A stretch of 64,000 nucleotides of DNA from Georgenia thermotolerans (GCF_009193185.1 NZ_VUKF01000006.1:1-64000); one strand, 5' to 3'; positions 28,937 to 37,893 are shown, counted from the stretch's first letter. Numbers and translations: made by a program. Notes: a model not told the origin generated them from the sequence alone.

Positions 28937-30145
28937 TCAGACCGGCTCGACCACGAGGACGCTGTGCCGGCCGGCGATACGGGTGAGCACGATGGTGGCG
29001 GGGCGACCGCCCTTGAGGGCGAGCTGGCGGCGCAGCTGCTCGGGCTCGACGGCGGTGCCCCGCTTCTTGATCGTCAGCGCCCCGACGTCGCGGGCGCGCA
29101 GGTAGGACCGCAGCGGCTTGAGCGCGAACGGGAAGTGGTCCAGGACCCGGTAGGCGGTCGCGAACGGGGATTCCACCAGGGAGTCGCCGGTGAGGTAGGC
29201 GATCCCCTCGCTGAGCAGCCCGGCGCCCAGCAGCTCGCCCACCCGGGCGACCAGGCCGGCGCGGATGACGGCGCCGTCGGGCTCGTAGAGGAACGCTCCG
29301 GGCGGGCGGACCTCGCCGGCCCGGGCGGGCGCGTCCGGCGCGCGCGCCCCCGCGTCGTCCCGCTCGGTCAGCACGTCGGCGCGCTCGCCGGCGAGGACGA
29401 GGGCGGAGCGGCCCGGGCCCTCGGGCGCCACGGCGCCGAACCACAGCCCGGCCTCGACGACGTCGCCGTCCACGCTGACCCAGCGGGCGTGCGCGTCGGC
29501 CGGGAGCGCGGCGTAGGGCACGCCGGGCGCGACCTTGACGCCCAGGGCGGGGACCCGCGCGCGCAGCGCGAGCACCGCGTCCAGGGGCGGGGCGTAGGCG
29601 GCCGGGTCGAACACCCGGCGGCCGCCGGCGCGCCGGGCGGGGTCGGCGAAGACGGCGTCGACGCCCTCGGCCGCCAGGTCGAGGGCCAGCGCGTCGCCGT
29701 GGCGCACCGCCGCGGTGGGGTAGGGGCGCAGGTTCGCCGCGGCGAGGGCCGCCGTCGTCGGGTCCGCCTCGACGGCGAGGACGGGCACCGCGAGCTCGGA
29801 CAGCGCCAGCGCGTCGCCGCCGAGACCGCAGCCGAGGTCGGCCACCAGGTGACTGCCGGCCTCGGCGTAGCGGCGAGCGTGGTGGAGGGCGACGACGTGC
29901 CGGGTGGCCTGCTCCAGGCCGTCCGGGGTGAAGACCATGGTCTGCGCGCGGTCGCCGAACTTCGCCCGGGCGCGGGCCCGCAGCCGCGACTGGGTCAGCG
30001 CGGCGGCGACCAGGTCGGCGTCGACGCCGCTGGCGCGCAGCCGCTCCGAGACCTGCAGCACCTCGCGCTCGGAGTAGGGCGGGAGCTGGCCCAGCAGCTC
30101 CTGGCCCGCGGGGCTGAGCAGCTTGGTGAGGGAGGCGGGGTCCAC
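28937..30145 (-). CDS. Class I SAM-dependent methyltransferase with THUMP-like C-terminal domain
   Basis: 402-aa protein. An N-terminal helical region (1-90) precedes a Rossmann methyltransferase: motif I VADLGCGLGGDALALSE (about 99-115), acidic loop VEADPTTAALAAANL and [19 protein letters not shown] in place of the usual NPP-type motif. The C-terminal 80 residues (SYLRARDVGALTIKKRGTA) match the THUMP-like domain of actinobacterial homologues, so the target is probably RNA. This is inference and the substrate is unknown. GTG 30145 has CAGGAT 6 nt upstream. It is divergent from the dpp operon. Confidence 0.85.
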   Translation of the reverse strand: MDPASLTKLLSPAGQELLGQLPPYSEREVLQVSERLRASGVDADLVAAALTQSRLRARARAKFGDRAQTMVFTPDGLEQATRHVVALHHARRYAEAGSHLVADLGCGLGGDALALSELAVPVLAVEADPTTAALAAANLRPYPTAAVRHGDALALDLAAEGVDAVFADPARRAGGRRVFDPAAYAPPLDAVLALRARVPALGVKVAPGVPYAALPADAHARWVSVDGDVVEAGLWFGAVAPEGPGRSALVLAGERADVLTERDDAGARAPDAPARAGEVRPPGAFLYEPDGAVIRAGLVARVGELLGAGLLSEGIAYLTGDSLVESPFATAYRVLDHFPFALKPLRSYLRARDVGALTIKKRGTAVEPEQLRRQLALKGGRPATIVLTRIAGRHSVLVVEPV

Positions 30146-30381
30146 CGCTCGATCCTGCCACCGGTGGCGCGGGGACCGGCGCGGGGACCGGCGCGGTGCC
30201 CGGGCGCGATGCCCCGGCGGGTGGCGCGCGGCGGCGGCGTGAGGACGACACGGCGCCGACGGCGGCGTCTCACGGGCCGGGATTTTCGGTCAGCCGCTGG
30301 CCGGTGCGCGTGGGGTGCGGGGTTAGGTTCGCTGCGCCGGCGCGGTAGACCCCCGCGCCCCTGCAGCACGAGGAGAACCCC

Positions 30382-31887
30382 ATGAGAAGACGTCACGCCC
30401 TCGCGAGCATCGCCGTGGTGGCCTCGGCCGCCCTGCTCGCCGCCTGCGGCGGCGGGGGCGGGGCGCAGGAGGCGGCGCCGGACCCGGCGGGCGCCGTCGT
30501 CGAGATCGGCTCCCTCTACGAGCCGCAGAACCTCAGCAACGTCGACGGCGGCGGTCAGGGCGTCACCGAGGCCCTGACTGGAAACGTGTACGAGGGCCTG
30601 TTCCGGCTGACCGACGACGGTGAGGTGGAGAACCTCCTCGCCCGGGACTACACGGTCAGCGAGGACGGCCTCACCTACACCGTCACGCTGCGCGACGACG
30701 TGACCTTCCACTCCGGCAAGGCGCTCACCTCCGCCGACGTCAAGAGCAGCGTCGAGCGGGTCACCGCCGAGTCCTCCCAGTCCGCGCGCAAGTCCTCCTT
30801 CGACACCATCGCCGGCATCGAGACCCCGGACGAGCACACCGTCGTGTTCACCCTCGAGGCGCCGTCGATCTCCTTCCCGTACAACCTGTCCTACATCTGG
30901 GTGGTCAACGCCGACGCGAGCGACCTCAAGAACGCCGAGGACGGCACCGGGCCGTACACCCTCGACGACTGGAAGCGGGGCAGCACGCTGACGCTGACCC
31001 GCTGGGACGGGTACTGGGGCGAGCCCGCCGCCAACGCCAAGGTCGTCTTCCACTACTTCACCGACGCCAGCGCGCAGAGCAACGCCCTGCTCACCGGCGA
31101 GGTGGACCTGCTCACCTCCGTGCAGAGCCCGGACGCCCTGGCGCAGTTCGAGGACACCCCCGACTACACGATCGCCGAGGGCACCTCGACCACCAAGGAG
31201 CTGCTGGCCTTCAACGACCGCGTCGCCCCCTTCGACAGCGTCGAGGTGCGCAAGGCGGTGTACTCCGCGATCGACCGGGAGAAGCTGCTCAGCGCCATCT
31301 GGGGCGAGTACGGCACCCTCATCGGCTCCATGGTCCCGCCCACCGACCCGTGGTACGAGGACCTCACCGGCGAGAACCCCTACGACCCGGAGCTGTCCAA
31401 GCGCCTGCTCGCCGAGGCCGGTCACCCGGACGGGTTCACCTTCACCCTGGACGCCCCCACCTACGACCCGCACCCGGCCGTCGCCGAGTTCGTCGCCGGG
31501 GAGCTGGCGAAGGTCGGCATCACCGTGGAGATCAACCCCATCTCGGCGGACGAGTGGTACACGAAGGTCTTCCAGGAGCGGGACTTCGAGGCCACGCTCC
31601 AGGAGCACGTCAACGACCGCGACGTCGTCTGGTACGGCAACCCCGACTTCTACTGGGGCTACGACAACCCCGACGTCACCGCCTGGGTGAAGGAGGCCGA
31701 GCAGGCCCCCACCGTCGAGGAGCAGACCGCCAAGCTCAAGCTGGTCAACCAGCAGATCGCCAAGGACGCGGCCAGCGCCTGGCTGTACCTGTACCCGCAG
31801 ATCGTCGTCGCCTCGAGCGAGGTCTCCGGGTACCCGGTGAACGGGCTGAACTCGCAGTTCTTCGCGTACGACATCACCAAGGGCTGA
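30382..31887 (+). CDS. Peptide/nickel-type ABC transporter substrate-binding lipoprotein
   Basis: Solute-binding protein family 5 (DppA/OppA/NikA type), 501 aa. Lipoprotein signal MRRRHALASIAVV... with lipobox LLAAC (Cys22), so it is tethered outside the membrane. Family blocks: EPQNLSNVDGG, VTFHSGKALTSADVKSSVER, GTGPYTLDDWKRG and VRKAVYSAIDREKLL. GAGGAG lies 7 nt before the ATG. It is the first gene of a five-gene transporter operon. The ligand cannot be fixed; peptides are the default for this family and nickel or sugars are alternatives. Confidence 0.92.
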   Translation: MRRRHALASIAVVASAALLAACGGGGGAQEAAPDPAGAVVEIGSLYEPQNLSNVDGGGQGVTEALTGNVYEGLFRLTDDGEVENLLARDYTVSEDGLTYTVTLRDDVTFHSGKALTSADVKSSVERVTAESSQSARKSSFDTIAGIETPDEHTVVFTLEAPSISFPYNLSYIWVVNADASDLKNAEDGTGPYTLDDWKRGSTLTLTRWDGYWGEPAANAKVVFHYFTDASAQSNALLTGEVDLLTSVQSPDALAQFEDTPDYTIAEGTSTTKELLAFNDRVAPFDSVEVRKAVYSAIDREKLLSAIWGEYGTLIGSMVPPTDPWYEDLTGENPYDPELSKRLLAEAGHPDGFTFTLDAPTYDPHPAVAEFVAGELAKVGITVEINPISADEWYTKVFQERDFEATLQEHVNDRDVVWYGNPDFYWGYDNPDVTAWVKEAEQAPTVEEQTAKLKLVNQQIAKDAASAWLYLYPQIVVASSEVSGYPVNGLNSQFFAYDITKG

Positions 31888-31926
31888 CGACGGCGCCGGC
31901 CGTCCGCCGCTCTCGGAAGGGGGCCC

Positions 31927-32892
31927 ATGGCGCGGTACCTCGCGCGCCGCGTGGCGTTCCTGTTGCTGTCCCTCGTCGTCGCGACGGTCGTCATCTTCGT
32001 GCTGCTGCGGCTGCTGCCGGGCGACCCGGCCAACGCGCTGCTCTCCGTCAACGCCACCGCCGAGCAGGTCGCGGCGGCCCGCGCCCAGGTCGGCGCCGAC
32101 GAGCCGGTGCCCGCCCAGCTCGCCGGCTGGGTGGGCCAGGTCCTCGCCGGGGACCTGGGCACCTCCTTCGTCAGCGGCGCCCCCGTGCTGCCGGAGATCC
32201 TCGCCCGCCTCGCCGTCACCGTCCCGCTGACGCTGATCGCGTTCGTCCTCGCCGCGGTGCTCGCCTGCGTCGTCGGCTTCCTCGCCGCCCACGGCGCCGA
32301 CCGCTGGTACGGCGTGGCGCTGTCCGGCTTCGCCCAGCTCGGCATCGCGGTCCCGGTGTTCTGGCTGGGCATGGTGCTGGTGTGGGTCTTCGCGCTGTCC
32401 CTCGGGCTGCTGCCCTCCGGCGGCTTCCCCCGCGACGACTGGGCCCGGCCGGGCGAGGCGCTGCGCGCCCTGACGCTGCCGGTGGCCACGATCGTCCTCG
32501 TCATGACCGCCTCGCTGGCCCGGTACGTGCGCTCGGCCGCCCTCGACGTGCTCGGCAGCGACTACCTGCGCACGGCACGCTCGCTCGGCAGCAGCCTGCC
32601 CGGCGCCTTCGTGCGCCACGGGCTGCGCAACGCCGCGGTGCCGGTGGTCTCCATCCTCGGGGTCGAGCTGGCCTCGACGCTCCTGGGCGCCGTCGTCGTC
32701 GAGAGCGTCTTCTCCCTGCCCGGCCTCGGCAGCATGCTCGTGCGAGCCATCGCCCAGCACGACTACCCCAGCATCCAGGGCGTCCTCCTGGTGACCACCC
32801 TGCTCGTGCTGGCCATCGGGTTCGTGGCCGACGTCGTCCAGCGCCTCCTCGACCCCCGCCTGCGGGCGCGGACCGCCGGGAGGGCCGCGTGA
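31927..32892 (+). CDS. ABC transporter permease, DppB type
   Basis: 321-aa inner-membrane permease of the peptide/nickel importer. Six membrane segments: the first at about 9-30 (the characteristic first helix before a periplasmic loop), the rest from about 95 on. The cytoplasmic EAA-like loop is YLRTARSLGSSLPGAFVRHGLRNA. GGAAGG precedes the ATG. The stop overlaps the start of the second permease (GTGA). Confidence 0.92.
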   Translation: MARYLARRVAFLLLSLVVATVVIFVLLRLLPGDPANALLSVNATAEQVAAARAQVGADEPVPAQLAGWVGQVLAGDLGTSFVSGAPVLPEILARLAVTVPLTLIAFVLAAVLACVVGFLAAHGADRWYGVALSGFAQLGIAVPVFWLGMVLVWVFALSLGLLPSGGFPRDDWARPGEALRALTLPVATIVLVMTASLARYVRSAALDVLGSDYLRTARSLGSSLPGAFVRHGLRNAAVPVVSILGVELASTLLGAVVVESVFSLPGLGSMLVRAIAQHDYPSIQGVLLVTTLLVLAIGFVADVVQRLLDPRLRARTAGRAA

Positions 32893-33746
32893 GCGCCGAT
32901 CTCGAGCTGGCCCCCGCCCCGCCGCGGCGGGCGGCCCGCCGGCGGCCGGTGACGCTCGTCGTCGGCGCCGTGCTGCTGGCCACGGTCGCCGCGGTGGCCC
33001 TGCTCTCGCTGGTCTGGCTGCCCTACGACCTCGCCGACACCTCCGGCGGCCGGCTCGAGGCGCCCAGCGCGGCGCACTGGCTGGGCACCGACAAGCTCGG
33101 CCGGGACCTGCTCAGCCAGACGATCGTCGGCACCCGGATCGCGCTGGGCGTGGGCCTCGGCGCGACCGCCGTGGCGCTCGCCGTCGGGGTGACGGTGGGC
33201 GTGGCGGCCGCGTTCACCCCGGCGTGGCTCGACGACGTCGTCTCCTCCGCCCTCGACGTCCTCATCGCCTTCCCCACCCTGCTGCTGGCGATGCTCGTGG
33301 TCGCGGCGCAGGGCGCGAGCACCTGGAGCGTGGTCCTGGCCATCGGCCTGGGCGCGTCCGCGATCGCGGCGCGGTACGCGCGCATCCTCACCAGCCGGGT
33401 GCTGGCCCAGCAGTACGTCGTGGCCGCCCGCACCTCCGGCACGGGCACCGCGGGCATCGTCGTGCGCCACGTGCTGCCCAACATCTGGCCCAGCCTCGTG
33501 GTCAACGTCGCGGTGCTCTTCGGCGTCGCCGTGCTGGCGGAGGCCAGCCTGTCCTACCTCGGCCTCGGCGTGCCGCCGCCGAACGCCTCGCTCGGGCGCC
33601 TCCTCCAGGAGGCCCAGGGCACCGTGGCGACCGCCCCGTGGGGCGCCCTGGCGCCCGGCCTGGTCGTCATGGTCATCGTGCTCGGCGCGAACTTCCTGGC
33701 CGACGGGTTGCGCGAGCGGTTCGACCCCACCCGGAGGAGCAGATGA
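32889..33746 (+). CDS. ABC transporter permease, DppC type
   Basis: 285-aa second permease subunit. A basic N-terminal tail (RRAARRRP) precedes the first membrane segment; the periplasmic stretch contains HWLGTDKLGRDLLSQTIVGT, a DppC/OppC hallmark. The EAA loop is QQYVVAARTSGTGTAGIVVRHVLPNI. GTG 32889 overlaps the DppB-type stop and the ATPase gene follows with ATGA overlap, so all four membrane and ATPase genes are coupled. Confidence 0.92.
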   Translation: MSADLELAPAPPRRAARRRPVTLVVGAVLLATVAAVALLSLVWLPYDLADTSGGRLEAPSAAHWLGTDKLGRDLLSQTIVGTRIALGVGLGATAVALAVGVTVGVAAAFTPAWLDDVVSSALDVLIAFPTLLLAMLVVAAQGASTWSVVLAIGLGASAIAARYARILTSRVLAQQYVVAARTSGTGTAGIVVRHVLPNIWPSLVVNVAVLFGVAVLAEASLSYLGLGVPPPNASLGRLLQEAQGTVATAPWGALAPGLVVMVIVLGANFLADGLRERFDPTRRSR

Positions 33747-34588
33747 GCGACGTCCTGACGGTGCGCGGGCTGCGCGTGCTCGCCGGCGCCGACGAGCATC
33801 CCCGCCGGCTCGTCGACGACGTCTCGTTCACGGTCGCGCCGGGGGAGCGGTTGGGCCTGATCGGTGAGTCCGGGTCCGGCAAGACCCTCACCGCGCTCGC
33901 GGTCGCCGGGCTGCTCGCGCCCGGGCTGCGCGCGGAGGGCTCGGTGCTGCTGGGCGGCACGGAGGTGGTCGGGGCGCCCGAGGCCGCGCTCAACCGGCTG
34001 CGCGGCTCGGCGGTGGCCCTCGTCTTCCAGGAGCCGCTGAGCGCGCTGGACCCGCTCATGCGCGTCGGCCGGCAGATCGCCGAGCCGCTGCGGCGCCACG
34101 GGGGCCTGCGCGGGGCCGCGCTGCGCGCCGGGGTGCACGCGCTCATGCGCGAGGTGGCCCTGCCCGAGCCGGACCGGCTGGCCCGGTCCTTCCCCCACCA
34201 GCTCTCCGGCGGCCAGCGCCAGCGGGTGGCCCTGGCCATGGCGCTGGCGTGCGACCCGGCCCTGCTCGTCGCCGACGAGCCCACCACCGCCCTCGACGTC
34301 ACCGTGCAGGCGGAGATCCTCCAGCTGCTGCGCCGGGTGGTGCAGGAGCGGGGGATGGCCCTGATCTTCGTCACCCACGACCTCGCCGTCGTCGCCGAGG
34401 TCGCCGAGCGGGTGGCGGTCATGCGCGCGGGCACGATCGTCGAGGAGGGCCCCCTCGCCGACGTCCTCGGCGCGCCGCGGCACCCGTACACCCGCACGCT
34501 GCTCGACGGCGCGCGCCGCCTCGACGCCGCGCTCGGCGCGGCGGGCGCGGGCACGCCGGCCCCGGCGCGGGCGGGCGGTGACCGATGA
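33743..34588 (+). CDS. ABC transporter ATP-binding protein, DppD type
   Basis: 281-aa ATPase of the peptide importer. Walker A GESGSGKTL, Q-loop FQEPLSALDP, signature LSGGQRQRV, Walker B LLVADEPTTALDV and H-loop VTHDLAVVAE are all intact. The C-terminal APRHPYTRTLLDG is the usual end of the Dpp/Opp ATPase domain. The 30-residue Ala/Gly-rich extension after it lacks the cysteine cluster that binds a 4Fe-4S centre in some relatives. Confidence 0.92.
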   Translation: MSDVLTVRGLRVLAGADEHPRRLVDDVSFTVAPGERLGLIGESGSGKTLTALAVAGLLAPGLRAEGSVLLGGTEVVGAPEAALNRLRGSAVALVFQEPLSALDPLMRVGRQIAEPLRRHGGLRGAALRAGVHALMREVALPEPDRLARSFPHQLSGGQRQRVALAMALACDPALLVADEPTTALDVTVQAEILQLLRRVVQERGMALIFVTHDLAVVAEVAERVAVMRAGTIVEEGPLADVLGAPRHPYTRTLLDGARRLDAALGAAGAGTPAPARAGGDR

Positions 34589-35352
34589 GCGCGCTGCTCG
34601 CCCTCGAGGCCGTGCGCTTCCGCTACCGCGGGGCCGCCACGGACGCCCTCGCCGACGTCTCCCTCGCCGTCCGGCGCCACCACAGCGTGGGCCTGGTGGG
34701 GGAGTCCGGGTCCGGCAAGACCACGGCGCTCTCGCTCCTGCTCGGCCTGGCGCGGCCCGCCGCCGGCCGGGTGAGCTTCGACGGCGTCCCCCTCGACCCC
34801 CGGGACCGCCGGCAGATGCGGGCCTTCCGCCGCCAGGTCCAGGTGGTCTTCCAGGACCCCTACTCCTCTCTCGACCCGCGCCAGCGGGTGGACCGCACCG
34901 TCGCCGAGCCGCTGGTCTCCCTGGGCCTGCGCCGGGGCGACCGCCGCGCCGCGGTGGCCGAGGCCCTCGCGGCGGTGGACCTGGACGCGGACGCCGCCCG
35001 CCGCTACCCGCACGAGTTCTCCGGCGGGCAGCGCCAGCGCATCGCCATCGCCCGCGCGCTCGTCACCGAGCCGGCGGTGCTGCTCGCCGACGAGCCCGTC
35101 AGCGCCCTGGACGTGGGCACCCGCCTGGGCATCATGGCCCTGTTCGACCGGCTCCAGCGCGAGCGCGGGCTCACCGTGGTGATGGTCTCGCACGACCTCA
35201 GCGCGGTCGCGGCCCTGTGCGAGCGCGTCGTCGTGCTCAAGGACGGGCGGGTGGTCGAGGAGGGTGCCACGCGCCGGGTGCTGGAGGAGCCGGCCGCGCC
35301 GTACACGCGGCGGCTGGTCGCGGCCGTCCCGCGACTTCCCCCGCAGCGGTGA
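34585..35352 (+). CDS. ABC transporter ATP-binding protein, DppF type
   Basis: 255-aa second ATPase, expected to pair with the DppD-type subunit. Walker A GESGSGKTT, Q-loop FQDPYSSLDPRQ, signature FSGGQRQRI, Walker B LLADEPVSALDV and H-loop VSHDLSAVAA. It ends soon after PAAPYTRRLVAAVP, so it lacks the longer C-terminal region of some DppF proteins. Last gene of the operon; no clear terminator before the groES promoter. Confidence 0.92.
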   Translation: MSALLALEAVRFRYRGAATDALADVSLAVRRHHSVGLVGESGSGKTTALSLLLGLARPAAGRVSFDGVPLDPRDRRQMRAFRRQVQVVFQDPYSSLDPRQRVDRTVAEPLVSLGLRRGDRRAAVAEALAAVDLDADAARRYPHEFSGGQRQRIAIARALVTEPAVLLADEPVSALDVGTRLGIMALFDRLQRERGLTVVMVSHDLSAVAALCERVVVLKDGRVVEEGATRRVLEEPAAPYTRRLVAAVPRLPPQR

Positions 35353-35380
35353 GCAGGCGCGCCAGCAGGAGCGACACTCG

Positions 35381-35422
35381 TTGGCACTCGCCTTGACCGA
35401 GTGCTAATCCCGGCCCTAGATT
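35381..35422 (+). promoter_or_regulatory. CIRCE operator and promoter of groES
   Basis: TTGGCACTC (35381-35389), 9 nt, GAGTGCTAA (35399-35407) is a CIRCE element with one change from consensus, the binding site of the heat-shock repressor HrcA. The -35 TTGACC (35393-35398) lies inside it and the -10 TAGATT (35417-35422) follows after 18 nt, so HrcA would block the promoter directly. Confidence 0.93.
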
Positions 35423-35559
35423 GAATCCAGACGCGGCCTTCCGGGGCCGCGGCGGCGCACCGGATCCTCGACGCTCGACCCCCGCGACGGCGGGCGTGGA
35501 GAAGACGGGGCGCGAACCCTTGAACTGTCCCATCACTCATGCGAAGGGGAGGTCCGCCA

Positions 35560-35856
35560 GTGTCGGTCTCCATCAAGCCGCTCGAGGACCGTATCGTCGT
35601 GCAGACCCTCGAGGCCGAGCAGACCACGGCGTCCGGTCTGGTCATCCCGGACACCGCCAAGGAGAAGCCCCAGGAGGGCACCGTGATCGCGGTGGGCCCG
35701 GGTCGTGTCGACGACAACGGCAACCGCGTCCCGGTCGACGTCGCCGTGGGCGACGTCGTCATCTACAGCAAGTACGGCGGCACCGAGGTCAAGTACGCGG
35801 GCGAGGAGTACCTCATCCTCTCCGCGCGCGACATCCTCGCGGTCGTCGAGAAGTGA
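35560..35856 (+). CDS. groES: Co-chaperonin GroES
   Basis: 98-aa co-chaperonin that caps Gro[17 protein letters not shown] at the start, the mobile loop [20 protein letters not shown] and the roof region [14 protein letters not shown] are normal. GTG 35560 is preceded by GGGGAGG; an upstream ATG at 35539 is rejected because GroES begins with the SIKPLEDR block. Unusually for actinobacteria, no groEL follows: a strong terminator begins 20 nt after the stop and the next gene is whiB on the other strand. Confidence 0.97.
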   Translation: MSVSIKPLEDRIVVQTLEAEQTTASGLVIPDTAKEKPQEGTVIAVGPGRVDDNGNRVPVDVAVGDVVIYSKYGGTEVKYAGEEYLILSARDILAVVEK

Positions 35857-35875
35857 CTCACTTCTAGCTGACGCG

Positions 35876-35909
35876 CGAAGCCCCGGACCTCTCGAGGTCC
35901 GGGGCTTCG
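35876..35909 (+). terminator. Terminator of groES
   Basis: A perfect 16-bp stem, CGAAGCCCCGGACCTC with its complement, and a 2-nt loop, 20 nt after the stop. A small GAAGTGA-C-TCACTTC palindrome (35850-35864) over the stop codon precedes it. Confidence 0.85.
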
Positions 35910-36251
35910 TCGTTGGCGGGGAGGGCTCGGCCCGGCCGTGGGGGAGTCCGGCCTTCGTCTGGCCGGCTCCCGGGGGCGCCCGTCCGACTGCTGCGGGCGC
36001 GCTGCAGGCGGTCCCGCTGGCGTCCGCGGTCGGTCCGGCTGCCGCGAGGTGGCTCGGACGGTCCGGCCCGTGGGCGGCAATCCCTTGGCTGAAGACGTCG
36101 TCTGGCTATTCCGTACCACGTTTTCGGCCAGGGGTGGGAGATGATCGAGTGAGGTGCTCGGCCCGGCCCGTCCGGGTGATGGCACCGCGTGCACCCGCTC
36201 CGTCGCCGTGCGACGGGTGCCGTCGCCGGGTGCGCCGCGGCCGGACACACC

Positions 36252-36282
36252 GCGGCCCCGGACATCGGTCGTCCGGGGCCGC
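36252..36282 (-). terminator. Hairpin downstream of whiB
   Basis: GCGGCCCCGGA (36252-36262) pairs with TCCGGGGCCGC (36272-36282) across a 9-nt loop, 75 nt past the whiB stop. Confidence 0.55.
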
Positions 36283-36306
36283 AGGAGATTGGCTGGCTCG
36301 CCAGGC

Positions 36307-36382
36307 TCAGGAGGCGCGGCGCGGCTTGCGCTCAGGAGGCGCGGGCGCAGCGCGCGCTCAGGAGGCGCGGCGCAGCGGGCGC
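36307..36382 (-). repeat. Imperfect 25-26 bp repeats starting at the whiB stop codon
   Basis: The last whiB codons and stop (CGCGCCTCCTGAGC in whiB sense) recur twice downstream, with stops at 36358-36360, 36332-36334 and 36307-36309. Steps of 26 and 25 bp put them in two of the three frames. Confidence 0.8.
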
Positions 36383-36648
36383 GACAGGATGGCCTGCCGG
36401 TCGTCCTCGCTCAGCCCGCCCCACACGCCGTAGGGCTCGCGGACCTTCAGTGCGTGCTCGCGGCACTGCTGGATGACCGGGCAGGTGGCGCAGATGGCCT
36501 TGGCCGCCTCGTCACGACGGCGACGCGTGCCGCCACGCTCCCCCTCCGGGTGGAAGAAGAGGTTGGGGTCGGCCTCGCGGCACGCCCCCTGGTACTGCCA
36601 TTCCCACAGATCCATCACCGGTCCGGGAAGCCTGGAGAGCTCTGCCAT
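36358..36648 (-). CDS. WhiB family iron-sulfur regulator (WhiB3/WhiD type)
   Basis: 96-aa redox-responsive [4Fe-4S] regulator that works with the principal sigma factor. Cluster ligands Cys23, Cys53, Cys56 and Cys62 (GACREAD, CATC and QQC). The turn GVWGG follows in EPYGVWGGLSEDD, then a basic tail. The N-terminal LSRLPGPVMDLWEWQ matches WhiD of Streptomyces and WhiB3 of Mycobacterium, both found near groES/groEL1 and guaB as here. ATG 36648 is fixed by GGAAGGA 6-7 nt upstream; two more upstream ATGs are rejected. The stop codon region is tandemly repeated. Confidence 0.95.
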   Translation of the reverse strand: MAELSRLPGPVMDLWEWQYQGACREADPNLFFHPEGERGGTRRRRDEAAKAICATCPVIQQCREHALKVREPYGVWGGLSEDDRQAILSRPLRRAS

Positions 36649-36707
36649 CTCTGTTCCTTCCATCCGTTCCGTGTCCCGAGCGGCGATGACCGCCGCTGCT
36701 GTGGAGC

Positions 36708-36737
36708 AACGTAGCAACCGATGCACAACTTGTTCAA
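36708..36737 (-). promoter_or_regulatory. Promoter of whiB
   Basis: On the minus strand TTGAAC (36732-36737), an 18-nt spacer and TACGTT (36708-36713). This predicts a leader of about 50 nt. Confidence 0.65.
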
Positions 36738-36849
36738 GACCCTCGCGCAAGTTGGTCATTCGGGCAGTTCTCGTCCGCACCCGGCGTGGTGAACTGGCAA
36801 CGATGGGTCAACCGCGCCAAGATCGATCCATGGCGACGAGGGGAGTGCG

Positions 36850-37893
36850 GTGACCGGCATGGCAGCCTCCGCGCGTGAGTCCGGTTCTGGCTCTCCCGGC
36901 CGGGACCCGGCCCCGCGGCGTGCGGCGGCCCGCCGGGAGACCGGCGCGCCGCTGACCGTGGCCGCCGTCGCCGCCCGGCTGGGCGTGGCGGCCTCGACCC
37001 TGCGCACCTGGGACCGGCGCTACGGCCTGGGCCCGTCCTCCCACGAGGCCGGCAGTCACCGGCGGTACACCCCGGCCGACGTCGCCCGGCTCGAGCGGAT
37101 GCGCCACCTCACGCTCCAGGGCGTGGCACCCTCGGACGCCGCGCGCGCCGCGCTGAACGCCGACGAGGCGGGGCAGGCCGGCGGCCAGGGGTGGGCACCC
37201 TCGCTCGCGACGGCGGAGGCGGGCGAGCGCCTCCACCACGAACGCCTGCTCGTCGACCCCCTCTCCCTCGCCGCGGCGGCCATGGAGCCCGACGAGCCGC
37301 GCGTGCACCGCATGCTCGCTCAGGAGGTCCGCGACTCCGGCCTCGTCAAGGCCTGGACCGGCCTGGCCCGCCCGGCGCTGGGCATGCTCGCCCAGCGCGA
37401 GCGCACCGACCGGCCCGGCGTGGACCCCGAGGGGGTGATCTCCGCCGCCGTCCTCGCGCAGGTGCGCGAGGCCGCGGCGAGCGCGGAGCGGGCCCGGGAG
37501 GGGGCCGTGCGCGCGCTGCGCCCGGGCGGTCCCGCCGCCGGCGGCGCCGCGGTGCTGTTGTGCGCCGCCGGGGAGCTGCGGCTGCAGGCCCACGTCATCG
37601 GCGGCGGGCTCGCCGAGCGGGGGGTGCGGGCCCGGGTCATCCGCGCCGAGAACCTCGAGGACAGCGAGCAGGCGCTGCGCCTGCTCAAGGAGCGCGGGGC
37701 GCGGGTGCTGGCCATGGTGGGCAACCCCGCCGGCACCGAGTCGCTCGTGCGGGGCGCCTCCGACGACGGCGGCGTTGAGGTGTTCCTTCTCGGCGCCGAC
37801 GCCCCGGACCTGTGGCTGCCGCGCGTGCGCCGGGTGCGCACCGCCCCCGCCGCCGTCGAGGAGATCGCCAACCTCGTCGAGGAGAACCGGTAG
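36850..37893 (+). CDS. MerR-type regulator with a degenerate cobalamin-binding-like domain
   Basis: 347-aa DNA-binding protein. The MerR winged helix is LTVAAVAARLGVAASTLRTWDRRYGLGPS (about 35-63) with wing RRYTPADVARLERM. The middle is helical (about 125-225), like the helical bundle of CarH/LitR photoreceptors. The C-terminal VLLCAAGELRLQAHVIGGGLAERGVRARVI (about 235-265) has the shape of a B12-binding fold, but where CarH has GE-x-H the sequence reads GELR, so the cobalt-ligating histidine is missing. GTG 36850 has GAGGGGA upstream; ATG 36859 is an alternative. The stop lies in a 17-bp repeat. Targets are unknown. Confidence 0.8.
   Translation: MTGMAASARESGSGSPGRDPAPRRAAARRETGAPLTVAAVAARLGVAASTLRTWDRRYGLGPSSHEAGSHRRYTPADVARLERMRHLTLQGVAPSDAARAALNADEAGQAGGQGWAPSLATAEAGERLHHERLLVDPLSLAAAAMEPDEPRVHRMLAQEVRDSGLVKAWTGLARPALGMLAQRERTDRPGVDPEGVISAAVLAQVREAAASAERAREGAVRALRPGGPAAGGAAVLLCAAGELRLQAHVIGGGLAERGVRARVIRAENLEDSEQALRLLKERGARVLAMVGNPAGTESLVRGASDDGGVEVFLLGADAPDLWLPRVRRVRTAPAAVEEIANLVEENR

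Larger units (their letters stand above)
35857..36357 (+). other. 501-bp gap between groES and whiB 3' ends
   Basis: Between convergent genes. It holds the groES terminator (35876-35909), the whiB-side hairpin (36252-36282) and repeats of the whiB stop region. Between about 35910 and 36250 I see no gene, promoter or repeat. In Streptomyces and Mycobacterium groEL1 stands at this point, so this may be the scar of its loss; no GroEL-like peptide is recognisable. Confidence 0.5.
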
